Below, one piece after another: positions 21,975 to 49,200 of a stretch of 64,000 nt of DNA (position 1 is the first letter of the stretch; every line of letters starts with the position of its first letter). The notes beneath the pieces are model-generated. The model was not told the DNA's origin. It worked only from the letters and a program-made list of their open reading frames with translations, and ran no database searches. The DNA is from Notospermus geniculatus. Taxonomy: Eukaryota > Nemertea > Pilidiophora > Heteronemertea > Lineidae. The DNA lies in assembly GCA_002633025.1 (NCBI GenBank), contig NMRB01000042.1:567953-631952 (forward strand), read 5' to 3'. The position numbers and the translations under genes are program-made.

Positions 21975-23854
21975 CTGTGTTTACTATCTCAATATTGCTG
22001 AACTTCTGCAATACCCGCCTGACAAACTTTCTACGCTGCGGTCGATCAACCTGTCACGATGTCATTGACGTCATTTAAACTGTTGACGTTGCATCATGAA
22101 AAAGTGACCTGTACATTTTTCTACAGGAATAATGAGACAATAGCGTTGCTTTTATTGCCAAGCTATCTCCTCATTTTAAGGAAAAAAAGCAAGATGAAAA
22201 ATTTTCATCTGCTACAGGATGATGTAAGGTTTACTGTCGAGTGACCATCGCTCGCAGCGCCACGTCATGACGTTAGTTCCGCAGGTTCCTCATTATAATG
22301 AGGAAAGCATAGGTCAGTGGGCATACTAGTAATAGGCCTACCAATTGAGGAATGCATGAAGTAACATGGATGCTTCTCCAGTGAAGTTCTTAATTGATAT
22401 GAGCAGCCTTAAAATCAAAGAACAAGCAATTTATACTGAAGAAAGTTTATCCAGAAAATATTCCGATACATTGTATGCAGATCTCTACAGATAGGGCATG
22501 TACAGATCATATTCATGATATATTTCAATCACATGTCGCACATCTGACAAAACAACATTTAAAAGTATTGAAAACGGATGGTGAAATACAATGGTGAGAC
22601 TACAGCAGCTTAATAAAGTAATAGTAGTAATAATGGTCAAGATCACTAGCACAAATTCAGAAGCCTACAAGTATGCATTTTTGATTGTACATTGGTTAAC
22701 ACATTGTATAGTATTTAGCACACCAATGTTCAAAAGTACATGTAAATGCAAAGGACTTAGTGTTTTGTTTCATAAGAGAACCTTCAAAGTCTTGGAGGGA
22801 TATTCACAATCTTGCTGGGACTGAATGACTTGAAACTACATCTTAGATTAATCAAACATAATATTTTCCCTACTATAGGAAAATGTCTGCAAAAACCTTT
22901 GAACAGGGGCATACATTTACAGATGATCTAGAATCATGGTAAATATGGTGTGATATCACATCAAATTCACAGTGAAAGGATTCAACGTTGTAAATGCCAG
23001 GAAGATATAAAAGCACTCCATTTAAAGGTCTGTCTACACTGGCAACATCTTTCCATTATTCAGAGTCACAACACCTTGTGGACAAATGCTGTCTAGTGTT
23101 TGGGGAAAACAAGTTTTCCAACATGTTCTTTAATGTTGCTATAAATTGTTGTCCAGTGTATACAAGGTCAAAAGATCGTGTTGCTCAGGAGTTGTTCAAA
23201 TGATGCCAGTGTACACGCTGCTAACTTTGATACTGGATATAAAAAGACTATAATGATAATACACAACAGTACATGGACATCGTATGTGTACTGATGAAAC
23301 ACTGAGATTAGCAAAATGAGATTTAACCCCCCCCCCTCCACATACACACACACTTTTTATATGAACTGGATTTATCCATGACAGCCAAACAGGAGATATG
23401 CACCCGGCAGAAAACTTCACACAGATGCTGGAGATAAAGCTAGAAAACTGACTGAACTACACGTATATGCTGAATAGAGGAAAATTCCCATTGATATACA
23501 TGTATGTCATACTTGATTGCACAACACTGTATTTGAAGTGGCAGTGACATATCGGTACTTGTATTGCACGGAACTTGATAACTCGATGGATGACAATTAT
23601 TTGGCACAGAATACATTGGATGAGGAAAATTTACAACTCGAGATGATTACACGGATCTGTGACTATCTCCCATGTCAAACTGAAAAAAGTTACATGTAGA
23701 ATGTTAAATGTGGCAGATCTATGTCTATAACAAAAAGTGCATCCTTTCAGTTGGAAACCCATATTCTAATGAAATAAGTAATCAACTCTGACGATTGCCA
23801 CAAATCAGCTATGAATCTTTGGTGGTAAAGGATTACACACTGATACATGTACAT
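21975..23854. other. Intergenic, AT-rich, downstream of the ABC transporter
   Basis: No convincing gene on either strand. It contains a small inverted-repeat element at 23025-23222 and a C9 run followed by CACACA at about 23328-23352. TACATGTA words are frequent. Confidence 0.6.
23025..23222. mobile_element. Short inverted-repeat element with TACACTGGCA ends
   Basis: The left end GTCTGTCTACACTGGCAACA and the right end in reverse complement CAGCGTGTACACTGGCATCA are inverted. They resemble the TTTACACTG ends of the elements at 12366-12862 and 35308-35771. The middle is unique and non-coding. Confidence 0.55.
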
Positions 23855-24447
23855 GTACATCTACATGATTCAAACACAACTGGTTAAAACACAGCTGATT
23901 AAAACTGCTTTTGTCCATACATGTAATTGGGCATTTCTGAAGAAACAGTTACCGGGTACAGAGCAATATGCTTATGAGGCCAAAGAAGGAACACTTAGGT
24001 AAAAGTAAAGTATATGTGACAAACTTTGTGTTATGAAAAACACCAACAAGTTAAAACAAAAGGACAACAAGATGAGAAGTAAAATATGTTGAGAAATGAT
24101 TGGCAACATAGCATGAGGCAAATACATGTGATGGGACAAAACATCAGTTCATTGACGAAATATACAGTATAAGCAATACTGTACATGTAGACTATGTAGG
24201 CCTACATGTACATGTATATTGTCCATGTAGGCCTATATTCACACACATTGAAGCAATACAACATGTTCGTTGCTCAATTCCCATGCATAATACTGAATTG
24301 GTAAATGTTTTCAGAACCCTAAAAGCACTGTCTTTTAAAGCAAAAATACACAACTGTATTTAGCAATGCTTTTCTCTATACATGTCCAGAGAGAGTGAAT
24401 ATTGTATCTTACATCATACATGTACATAATCTCTGTTGAGACAAATG

Positions 24448-24563
24448 GATCATATGAATAAAGACTAGTAAATGCTTTTACTTGAATTTTGCAATACAAA
24501 TGCACTAGGCAATGCTGTACAAATTTGAAGTAAAAGCATTTGCTAGTCTTTATTCATATGACC
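24448..24563. mobile_element. 112-bp palindromic element, copy 1
   Basis: The arms are TCATATGAATAAAGACTAG followed by TAAATGCTTTTACTT and their inverse GCTAGTCTTTATTCATATGA. The same element is at 26676-26790 in the duplicated block, and a diverged sister at 25643-25759 and 27731-27847. No coding capacity. Confidence 0.8.
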
Positions 24564-24593
24564 CAATATCTACCTGATCAACAAAGTCCAAGG

Positions 24594-24713
24594 TACAGAA
24601 TAGCACAAAATTGACACACAAAATGATAATAAGCAAGAAGTCAATCTCCAGAATTCACGAATTATCGACCCCAACCGGGGTTCGTGAATTCTGGAGATTG
24701 ACTTCTTGCTTAT
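24594..24713. mobile_element. 120-bp insertion with 16-17 bp target duplication, allele-specific
   Basis: The insertion is flanked by ATCAACAAAGTCCAAGG (24577-24593) and ATCAACAAAGTCAAGG (from 24715), while copy B has the target once. It begins TACAGAATAGCACAAAATTG, contains ACACACAAAATGATAATAAG, and its second half is an inverted copy of the first around the CGACCCCAACCGGGG hairpin (24666-24680). A long, variable target duplication points to a retrotransposition mechanism. Confidence 0.8.
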
Positions 24714-25300
24714 TATCAACAAAGTCAAGGACAAATTAAGTAGATCTGTGAGTTAACCGATTTCATATTCCGTTCTGCTGATGTGGTTAACAGTAGCCAA
24801 GATTACTAATCAACTCTCACATCTGATAGTCGATACACAAAACTTTGTAAATGAGATCGAAGGTAATCTCTGTACATCTGGTGATACGAACCAGAATGAC
24901 ATTTATGCACATGCTATGTTTTGACTACCGGTACTTGGGTAAAACAAACACAGTATGACAGTTACCACAACTTTTATAATGTACCAATCGACATCACCAC
25001 ACATTAAGCAATGAACAAACATCATGATTGAATATCTTTCGGTAGAACCAGTAGGCCTGCAAGGTTAGGGGTTTACATCAGAAAAGGAGTGTCCATATTA
25101 TCACAACTTTTCACTGGACAATGATTTGACCAACAGGTCCCTTGCATTTACTCGAGAACTGCGATACATTGTATCTGTCCCAAACAGGGCTAAGTTCCTG
25201 GGATTACCTCCCTTCAGCTTCCCAATAAAAGTAACACCAAGATAATGAATCGTCCGGTTCGATGAACCCATTCCATAATTTAAACCATAACCAAGAGACC

Positions 25301-40591
<15,291 letters not shown>

Positions 40592-41246
40592 CTGATTAAA
40601 GGAAACAGAAAGTTGACATCTACTTTAGGCTACTCATGCCAGATGAATTAGCAAAGAAACTAAATAGTTGGCAATAGTCATTGCAAAGATAATGAAACAG
40701 ACAGGTGAGTAATCAAGCACACATGATCAAATAGCAAATGAAGCCCCACAGCAATGTAGCCCTACAATAGGCCTAAGCCTATCTGCCACAAGTTGAGAGT
40801 CATTGAGATTGCGAAGACGCCGTACAAAAAAGACTTCTGTTTCAGTCAATTTCCATCCGATTCGGCCTTCTCATGGATCGGAGACTCTCTGCCTGCCTGA
40901 CTCCCAGTCACAGATCAGCATGACCTGTGTCTTTCTCCACGTTGAGTTCGACCTACTGACTACTCACAACTCAGCAGCTCAGTTAGTCAGCATGGTCAGT
41001 AGGCCTAGGCCTATTAGCCTAAGTAAGTAGGCCTGGCCCCAGGGCTGTGTGTGTGGGGTCGCACTAATTTGCGTCCAACTGCGACCAATTGCGTCCAACA
41101 CTATAAAAAAGTAATTTTTAAGAATGAAGTGTCCATATCAATATTTATGAGTGTAGGCAGGAGTCAATCAAACATTCCTGAAATGAATTTGGAACGTTTT
41201 CAATCGTTTATTTACATGATTTATTGAGTTTATTTTTCGCGTCCAG

Positions 41247-41307
41247 AAGCCGGCGGCCATTTTGTTGTTATCGTTGTCTGGGGTAGACTCTGTCAAAATG
41301 GCCGCCA
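41247..41307. promoter_or_regulatory. Inverted pair of CAAAATGGCCGCC-like words, possible promoter
   Basis: CGGCGGCCATTTTG at about 41252 and CAAAATGGCCGCCATT at about 41294 are inverse copies about 40 bp apart. They resemble, but do not equal, the YY1 site AANATGGCGGC. Their position about 650 bp upstream of the transporter's first coding exon fits a promoter, but this is inference only. Confidence 0.3.
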
Positions 41308-42421
41308 TTGCCTGAAGAGTCACAATCGCGGAAGGCTGGCCTCGGGAGTTTTTTGACCCGTCAAATGTCATATAATTCACCTTTTTGTGATTAATTCTGA
41401 TGAGATAATGTTGAGAATGACCATTTNNNNNNNNNNNNNNNNNNTTTTGTGAAAATTTTCTCAAGCTATGCCCTTTATTGGAGGTTTGACCATTCCAGAC
41501 ATGAGCAATAACAACAATTGACTGAGTATGGTAACTCAATGGGCTTGTATTGTGGAACCAAGCAGTCCTGGAATTCTATTCAAATGTCAGGTATGCCAGG
41601 GACGCTTACATCATAATGCCACTGTACATTCTGAATAGGAATGGGCCTACCAGTATGCAGTGCATTGAGTCCAGAGGGTTTAGTGTAGAAACCCTTTGCT
41701 TAGGACTGACATTCAAGCTGAAAATTATATTGAGAAAAATAAGCATTTTCATCAGTTTTCAAAACAAATTTTGAAATTCTAACTTCATCAATGTGTAGAT
41801 ACAAACCTCAGGTTACAAGTACACAGGAAATAAACTCTTTGTTTTTTGTGATAAAGCCACATTATGTACCGAAAGGTGCACCATTGTTTTAGCTAATTAG
41901 GGCATCAGCTGGTGACAAACTCCACATTTTTGTTTTTCCACTGTCCATCTGGTACATTTGGTGCAGCTGTAGTTCAAAATGGCCAGGGCATTTCAAAGAT
42001 ATTTGACATTTTTAGAAAACAGGATTCTGAAAATTTGGTGAGTGGACCAAGCCCTTAAAAAACTTTTAATTGAAAAAAATCGGCCATATTCATGTTGAAC
42101 ACACATAACTCGATATATTAAGCATGTTAAGGAACAATTTTAATTTTTTTTTCAATGCTGAATTTGTACACAATTCTGTGTGTAAAAATCTGGTTTCCAC
42201 AGAAGGTTTTCACGCTGTAGCGTGATTTCACGGCCTAGCGTGATGGTGTAGACTGACATAGGCCTAGGCCCTAGGCCTGAGGCCTACATACAGATTCTAT
42301 ACAGTACAGTAGGCCTACAGCATGTATGTAGGCTCATGGGCTAGCTGAAGAACAAGGAGGTTGTTGTTGTAACGAGGTGTCCTTCCCATCGATGGTGTCA
42401 GAAAGATTAGCCTTAGGCCTA

Positions 42422-42493
42422 CCACGGTGTGTTGGAGGTTTTTTTTGTATATACTTATGGTGTGTATCAAAAAAAACCTCCAACACACCGTGG
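42422..42493. mobile_element. 72-bp hairpin
   Basis: The arms CCACGGTGTGTTGGAGGTTT and AAACCTCCAACACACCGTGG are perfect inverse copies separated by about 25 bp of AT-rich sequence. No coding capacity; a small foldback element or a remnant. Confidence 0.75.
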
Positions 42494-42542
42494 CCTTACG
42501 GCCTAGCCTATAGCCTAGGCCGCGCTTACATAGGCCTATAGG

Positions 42543-42670
42543 GGGTCGTATTCATAAAGCGGTTCTATCGTTAGAACCGTCTAAGGCCGGTTCCAGGTAC
42601 AGTGGTTGACGATACTTGGAACCGGCCTAAGACGGTTCTAACGATAGAACCGCTTTATGAATACGACCCA
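42543..42670. mobile_element. Hairpin MITE, third copy of the 21.7-kb family
   Basis: It starts GGGTCGTATTCATAAAGCGG and ends TTTATGAATACGACCCA, with the same GGTTCTATCGTTAGAACCG and AAGGCCGGTTCCA inner words as 21718-21844 and 21846-21974. The spacer GTACAGTGGTTGACGATAC is closest to the first copy. Confidence 0.85.
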
Positions 42671-42715
42671 CAGGGCCTAGGCCTATTAGCTAGGCCTACG
42701 CAGAGTGGGCCACGC

Positions 42716-42874
42716 AGACTCTGCCAGAAATTTTTTTTAAGGGTAGGCCTAGGCCTACTAATTTCTTCAAAATCAACAAAAACCCCATGAAAAAGAAAAT
42801 GGCCCTTTTCTGTTCCTTTTAGGGTAGGCCTAGCCTACTAGCATCATACCCTCAGTACCCTCTGGCAGAAACAC
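42716..42874. mobile_element. hAT-like MITE, copy 1
   Basis: One end in reverse complement begins CAGTGTTTCTGCCAGAGGGT and the other shows CTCTGCCAGAAATTTT. It shares the internal words TCTTCAAAATCAACAAAAAC and GGCCCTTTTCTGTTCC with 43505-43651 and, in reverse, 58792-58930. CAGTG ends are typical of hAT elements; an 8-bp target duplication is not clearly visible. Confidence 0.65.
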
Positions 42875-43205
42875 TGTATGCAGTCACACCATCATCATAG
42901 CAATAGTCAGAAGGTCATCACTTTGCCGAGCCCAAGGCCTAAAGACTTGTTATTTGGTATACATAGCTACCCCGTATTGTTGGCCTATTCCTGTTTCATG
43001 TGTATCCCCAAATCAACGAAACCTCTAGGTCTACCTCCTGACTGATCATATCATATCATAGGGTGAAAGAATTAATTGTGGGACAACTCTGACTTCACAA
43101 TAGTGATACTGGCTATAGGCTACACTAGTAATGACAATATCAATGCCATTTTCAGCACAATCATAATAATACTAAGATCTGAAGAGTTATTGAAGATTTG
43201 TGAAA

Positions 43206-46200
43206 ATGAATCAAGTAATCCAAATAGATCCAATACTCAGAAGGATACTCAGAAGCTGTGATAGGACACTTTTACAAACGAACATCCAAAACCTTGATTG
43301 GAAAACATACCAGGGTGTACTTAATGCTACAAGGCCTCATTGGATGGGTTTCTTGTCTTATCTGGAGTCCAGAAAAACTTTGAGGTAAGTTCAAAAGTTG
43401 GGGCTACACATTCCCTGTGAAAAGCAGATGTCATAACTGGTCATGATTTTTTGCTAATTTCAAAATTGGATTACTTGCAGATATAGTGATACATGACCAC
43501 ATCAGAGGGTCTCTGCCAGAAATTTTTTTGAGGGTACTAATTTCTTCAAAATCAACAAAAACCCCATGAAATTAAAGAAAATGGCCCTTTTCTGTTCCTT
43601 TGTGGGTGCTAGCATAGTACCCTTAGTACCCTCTGGCGGAAACACTGGACCAGTAAATGAATGCTATTCTGCCTCACATATCTTCATTTGGTTTATCTCC
43701 CCAATCAACCTGACATACCAGGTACCGGTACATTAATATAATAGTAATACGGTACCAATATTTATGATAATTTCCACTATAAATGGAAAAGAACAACCAG
43801 AATACTTGTACTTGCTCCATTTCAGCAAGGAAGATGTCAATGACTGCAGATATGATAGTGGCCGTGGTGATAATATGGAAAAGATCCTCAGAAAACTGGC
43901 TACAAAAAACAAGAAGGTGGGGAACTTGATGGACTACCTGTACAACACAAACAACTATGCTGCACTGAAATACTTTGATATTCACCTTGAAGGTAGGTGT
44001 GTCTGCTGGATGTCACAAACAAAATGTGTTGTTTTAATGCTGTCAGGTTTATGTTACAATTGTTACTAATTGTTGCTGGGAAAGAAAGCAGAGAGGAATT
44101 TCATATACACATAGATAAAAGTGATAAAAAAAGAGTATTGGAGTGTAAGGTTCTCCTTAACTGTTGAGGAAGGTCTGGACTGTCACTCTTAAATGTAGTC
44201 TTATTGCTTCAGCACCAGAGCCTGGGCCTGATGCGCTCATTGTGTCTGAAGTCGATGATCTCAGGCAGCGTCGACTGTTCCCACCGACATTCCGCATGCA
44301 GCCACCAGAAAACATTCGCGTTGAGAAGGGGAAACCACTCAGATTTGAACCTTGTGAAGCAATGCGGGCGAAAAGGTATCAGTGGTTTAATGAGAGACAC
44401 GATGGATATCTGCTCATTCATGAAAGTGCTGACTGCGGCACATTTGTGGTGAGTTTTAGGCATCATGCATCATTCAAATTAGTCTCTACCCCACACAGCC
44501 ACTCACTCACTCCACTCCACTTGGGTGAATGAGGGGGAGACTGCTTGTGGATTCAAACATTCAAATTGTTCTTCTTCCTTTGTTTGGTGTTATCTTTAAA
44601 ATATTTTTTCTGACCATATCAGATGTGTAATCCGGAGTTACGAATTAAGTTCTCAGTAGGGCTTGATGTCTCTTATTATTAGTGGTATATTATTCAGCAT
44701 CAATAAAATTTGTGCTGTTCATTTACAGATCCCAAATTCAAATTTCACCCACAATGGTGTTTACATCTGTAAGGCATTTAATGACGCTGGATCAGCTTTA
44801 ACAGAGAAAATTAAAGTTCAGATTGTGGATGGTAGGTGCCCTTTTTCAGTCCTTGTTTTGTGTACATTACAAACACGTGACTCTTGGTCTCTATGCCATT
44901 CCCAGTTTAATTCAAGGGATGCGGTCATGCCCGGTGGGTGCACCTGGCACTCACCCTCCCCATCTGGCACTCAACCAAAAATCACCTAGTACCACCCAGC
45001 ATTATTATTACCCCTCTCATTGAAATAAATGCAGGGTACGTAATGCGTTTGTTGACCCCTTATTCATTCAGATTTTCACAGGCAAGTTCCCTCACTTCCG
45101 ATTAATAGTCCATGTAGCCTCATATCCAGTGACCCATGCCATTGCGGTGACGGTGGGAAATTGTTAATGATATACATGTACCGGTACTGTCTAAGAGCAC
45201 CAAATTCACAAAAGTGAAACAACACAAATTTGAGATTCTACAAGAGATGATGTTGTATTCCAGGAGAAGAACAGGGTTGGGCAGAGCACCTTGTTGGTCC
45301 ATCTATTACTTCGCAACCTCAATCATATCCCGGTGTTATTGGTGGGGAGGCTCACTTTTCGTGCACTGCTGTTGGGAGAAAGCCATTGACATACCAATGG
45401 TGTAACGGTGCTGGAGAATTATCAGGTAAATGTATTGCTAGCGCTGTTTTCATTGGAGTCGTACAGTCAGCAACATGTATTTTGAATCGAGTTATTGCAG
45501 TACAGTGGAACCTCCCTTAACGGACACCTCTACCAGGAGGACACCTCTCTAATCAGGACACCGATTTTCAGTCCCAAACTGGTCATTTCTATTCATTTCA
45601 ACCTCTATAATCAGGACACCTCACAATTAAGGACAGCATTTGTCAGTCCCAAAGCTGTCCTTAATAGAGAGGTTCCACTGTAATTATGTGTGTCACAATT
45701 GAGATTGAGGCAGGGTATTTTAAAATAATCTTTTTCCAGGTGAAACACGAAATGAGCTGACATTGCAAAATGTTCAAGTTGAGGATACTTTCGTCTGCGT
45801 GGTCAAGGATGCAGACAATAACTTGACAGTGTCAAATATGGCTAAATTAGAGCTGAGTGGCCCACTACCGACTGAGACTGGATTGACAGGTACACCAACT
45901 GTATTTTGAATATGTATCTGTACATGTCTGATTACATGTAGTGTTAAAAAGACCACAATTGCACAAATATGACCTTATGACTTAAAAAATCCAAGGTACA
46001 AAAGGCACAAAATTGACACACACAATGATAATAAACAAGAAGTCAATCTCCAGAATTCACGAATTTTCGACCCCAACCGGGGTCTTTTTCAAGTGGAACT
46101 TTACAATCTGAAACTCTAGAAAAGACTGAGCTGAAACCCGAATGTAGAACTACATAAATCTGTGTAGACAGGACAAACAAGCAATTAAGGAAAGAATAGC

Positions 46201-49200
46201 GACCAAGCCCCACGGGTGGCCGCTGGACAATTAAGAAGAAGCTATTTTAGCTGAAAGAAAAGGTTGAATAACTGCAGGGTTGCTCAGCCTGACCAAAAGC
46301 AGAGTGCAGGTAACTGGCGCAGAGCTTCATTTGGCTGAAAGAAAGTTTNTGCTGAGGAATAGCTGTACATGAAAAAAAGTGGTTGTGTTTAGTCCTCTTT
46401 CCCCAGAAAAGCACTGTGTGACTATACTTGCACAAGACACAAGATGCCACATGTAAAATGTACTGGGGTCTAAATCCAAGTACCGGTACGAGTACATTAG
46501 AGCTCTGCATGCAGTTTTTTCAATGATGTGTGCTGAAAACTCGGCCTTGATTTTGTAAAGTATGTAGGGGCCTATCAGGCAAGCATTTTCGGGATCTTCA
46601 CGAGGCTATAAGACCTCTACCTACAGTCTCCTAACACTTTGAAAATACCCTAAATTTCAATTCAGAGGGGCTGACAACTATTCACGGGCAACAACATGTC
46701 GCAGAATATTGGAAAATCACCATATACAATTTGGAGCCAAATACGATCATTGGCTCTAATGTGTCTAAAGACAATAATACAGTCAATGAATGGTTTGATG
46801 TGGTTCATATTTTTCTACAGCTTCTTCAAAGGTGGCGCTTCTGATCGGGAACGGACGCTACAAGAATGGGACGGATTTGCATGCTGTGTACTCGGACATA
46901 CCTCGTCTCTCCCATCTGCTGAGAGCCATGGGATTCAAGGTCGTCTGCTGCTATGACCTTACGGTGTCTGAAATGAAGAACGTTGTCACTTTCTTCTCAA
47001 GCCTCATGATGGAAGGTGTCTACGGTAAGGTCAAAAAGAGTATTTTTAGCTCAGCTGACCAAAGGTCAGCGGAGCTAGTCATATGTATACTGAGTGGCGT
47101 CCGTCTGTGTGTGTGTGTGTGTGTCTGTGTGTCGTCCGTTAAACTGGCACGTTTCGCAACCGCAAGGCCGAGGGTCATAAAAGTTGGTGGAGGGGTAGCC
47201 CCTTGGAAGGACTCGAAACAGAATCAAAAATTTTGGCGATCTGACCTACATTGTGCCCTCCAGGGGGCATTTTCCGTAAAATGGAAAACCCCAATAACTC
47301 AGTCCAGAGGCAATATATCAAACTGAAATTGATTGGGCATGAAACTTGATTTTTTGGTACACCAAGTGCAATGGAAATTAATTCGAATTTTGTTCTCCAG
47401 GGGGCGCTAGGTGACAAAATAGAAAACAGCACTATTTAAATTTCCCGCGCCAGTTACTTTGACATGTTGGATGCTCTTTTGTTCATGGAATGAGGAATCA
47501 TGGGAAATGTTTGGTGCTTGCAGAAAGTGAATCGAGATGAAATATACCTATGATTATCGCATAAAATCCCAATGATCATAGACAATCGCCTTATGAAATC
47601 ATACGTGAGTGGTATTTTAGAGTACCATCAAACAATAACTGAAATTATTTTTCATCAAAACGACACGAGTGTGTTCAAAATATGACGATATATATTGGGA
47701 AAAAATCACAATGATCGAACCGACAACAGCGATCTCGGCTTCATGCACGTCATTCCAAGTCGTCGACTCGGGCTGATTTCATAGTGTGCTGCCTTNCGCT
47801 CGAAAAATCGCAAGTGTGTGCCACCCTTTACTCTCTTTGACAGCGAAGGTATTCTCCGGGTACTCCAGTTTCCTTCTGCTCTACATTAATTTTTGTCTTT
47901 AGAGCTAATATTTGGCACTCCGCTTTTGATTTATCTACGGGTATCTTTAGTTCAATTCCTGCTTTCTTTCCTTGTTTCAGACCAACAACTGAATTTGAGA
48001 GTGAGCCAGTGAAGATAACACTTGAAACAAACAGGAACACAATAATATGCAATGCTACGTATGTCATGATGTGCTATTGGAAGTCTGTATTATTCATCCA
48101 GAACACTTTTTGATGTCCACAACCTTTTCAGATCTCAGGAGAGTACAGGAATACATTGACCAAAAATATGTTCGCTTCCATCTAAAAAGCATTCTATGTT
48201 TCGGTGTTCTATATAGTCCTTCTTTAGGGGATACTGCCAAAATTTCCCTGCTATCTGAAAAGTAAATGAGTAAGTAAAATAAAAGTACTTTAGGTTCCTG
48301 TGTGTGGAATGAAAGTCTGGAACATCATGCCCATCTGATTTTTGATAACTATGGATGTTGCGATACATTGTCGTCATCTAATCTAATCAAGTTGACTATT
48401 TACTTTTAGAGGGGCATACGGCAAAAGTTTTGAAGTTCAAAGTGAGAATCCCACATCGTTTTTTGCTGCCTGTCTCTTGGAAGCTCTGCAAAGAAAAGAG
48501 TCTGTAGAATTCATCAGCTTCAGAGTGAGACAAAGTAAGTTGTTTGGTGTATGTTGTGTTGCCAGGAGTTTCATTCACAAAAATGTTCTTGGCCGTTAGT
48601 ACACTGTTGAAATTGAAAATCTTTACATAGTCACATATTCAGTGAACTTAGGCCATTCCTCTCAGTTGTATGTTTTGAGGTGCATTATACTGTCTGCTTG
48701 TACAGTATATTGTACACTCGAAGGTGCACTCTACCCCGCCAAACTAAACTGCAGTAACTCCAAAATTGGGAAATTGAGAAAAACGGCTCTGAAGTTTAGC
48801 TTTTGCCTGTAAAGTACTTTTCAGCACATTTTAATAAAGTTTAGCAGATTTGTGTAAGTTTTTACAATATGATTTAATAGAATGTGTTTGATCACTGTTT
48901 GATCAGTTCAAAGGCATAAAAATGCAGATACTGCACTTTAGCTTGGGACTGCCTCGTTGAATTGGAATTTCAGACTGCAGTTACTTGTGTACTCCTGGGT
49001 TTGCAATACTTCTATAGTCTTTGCGTGATGCTATTTTTGAATTTTACAGTCTTAAATTGAGAAAAAAAGATTTACAGATAAGAATTTATTTAAAGGTGGT
49101 CATTTAGTAAGCATTTAGTAAGCAATCTTTCAAAGGGTAGTATTGTGATCCTTTCCAAGCTAAACTGCAGTAAGTTGCACTACTTACTGTACTGCAGTTT

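Larger units (their letters stand above)
40592..43205. other. Region between divergent transporter and MALT1-like genes
   Basis: The two genes are transcribed away from each other, so both promoters should lie here. An 18-base run of N marks a gap at 41429-41446. Two inverted CAAAATGGCCGCC-type words lie near 41250-41306. Hairpin elements sit at 42422-42493 and 42543-42670, and a hAT-like element at 42716-42874. No convincing coding sequence. Confidence 0.6.

Noticed and set aside
47106-47134. GT microsatellite as a functional element
   Set aside because: A plain (GT)n run inside a probable dispersed repeat; nothing ties it to gene regulation.
47828-48067. Minus-strand frame of 79 residues with a hydrophobic, signal-like start
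   Set aside because: It lies antisense to a MALT1-like exon (47981-48058) whose phases and residues fit the paracaspase. The signal-like look is probably chance, though a transcript would change this view.
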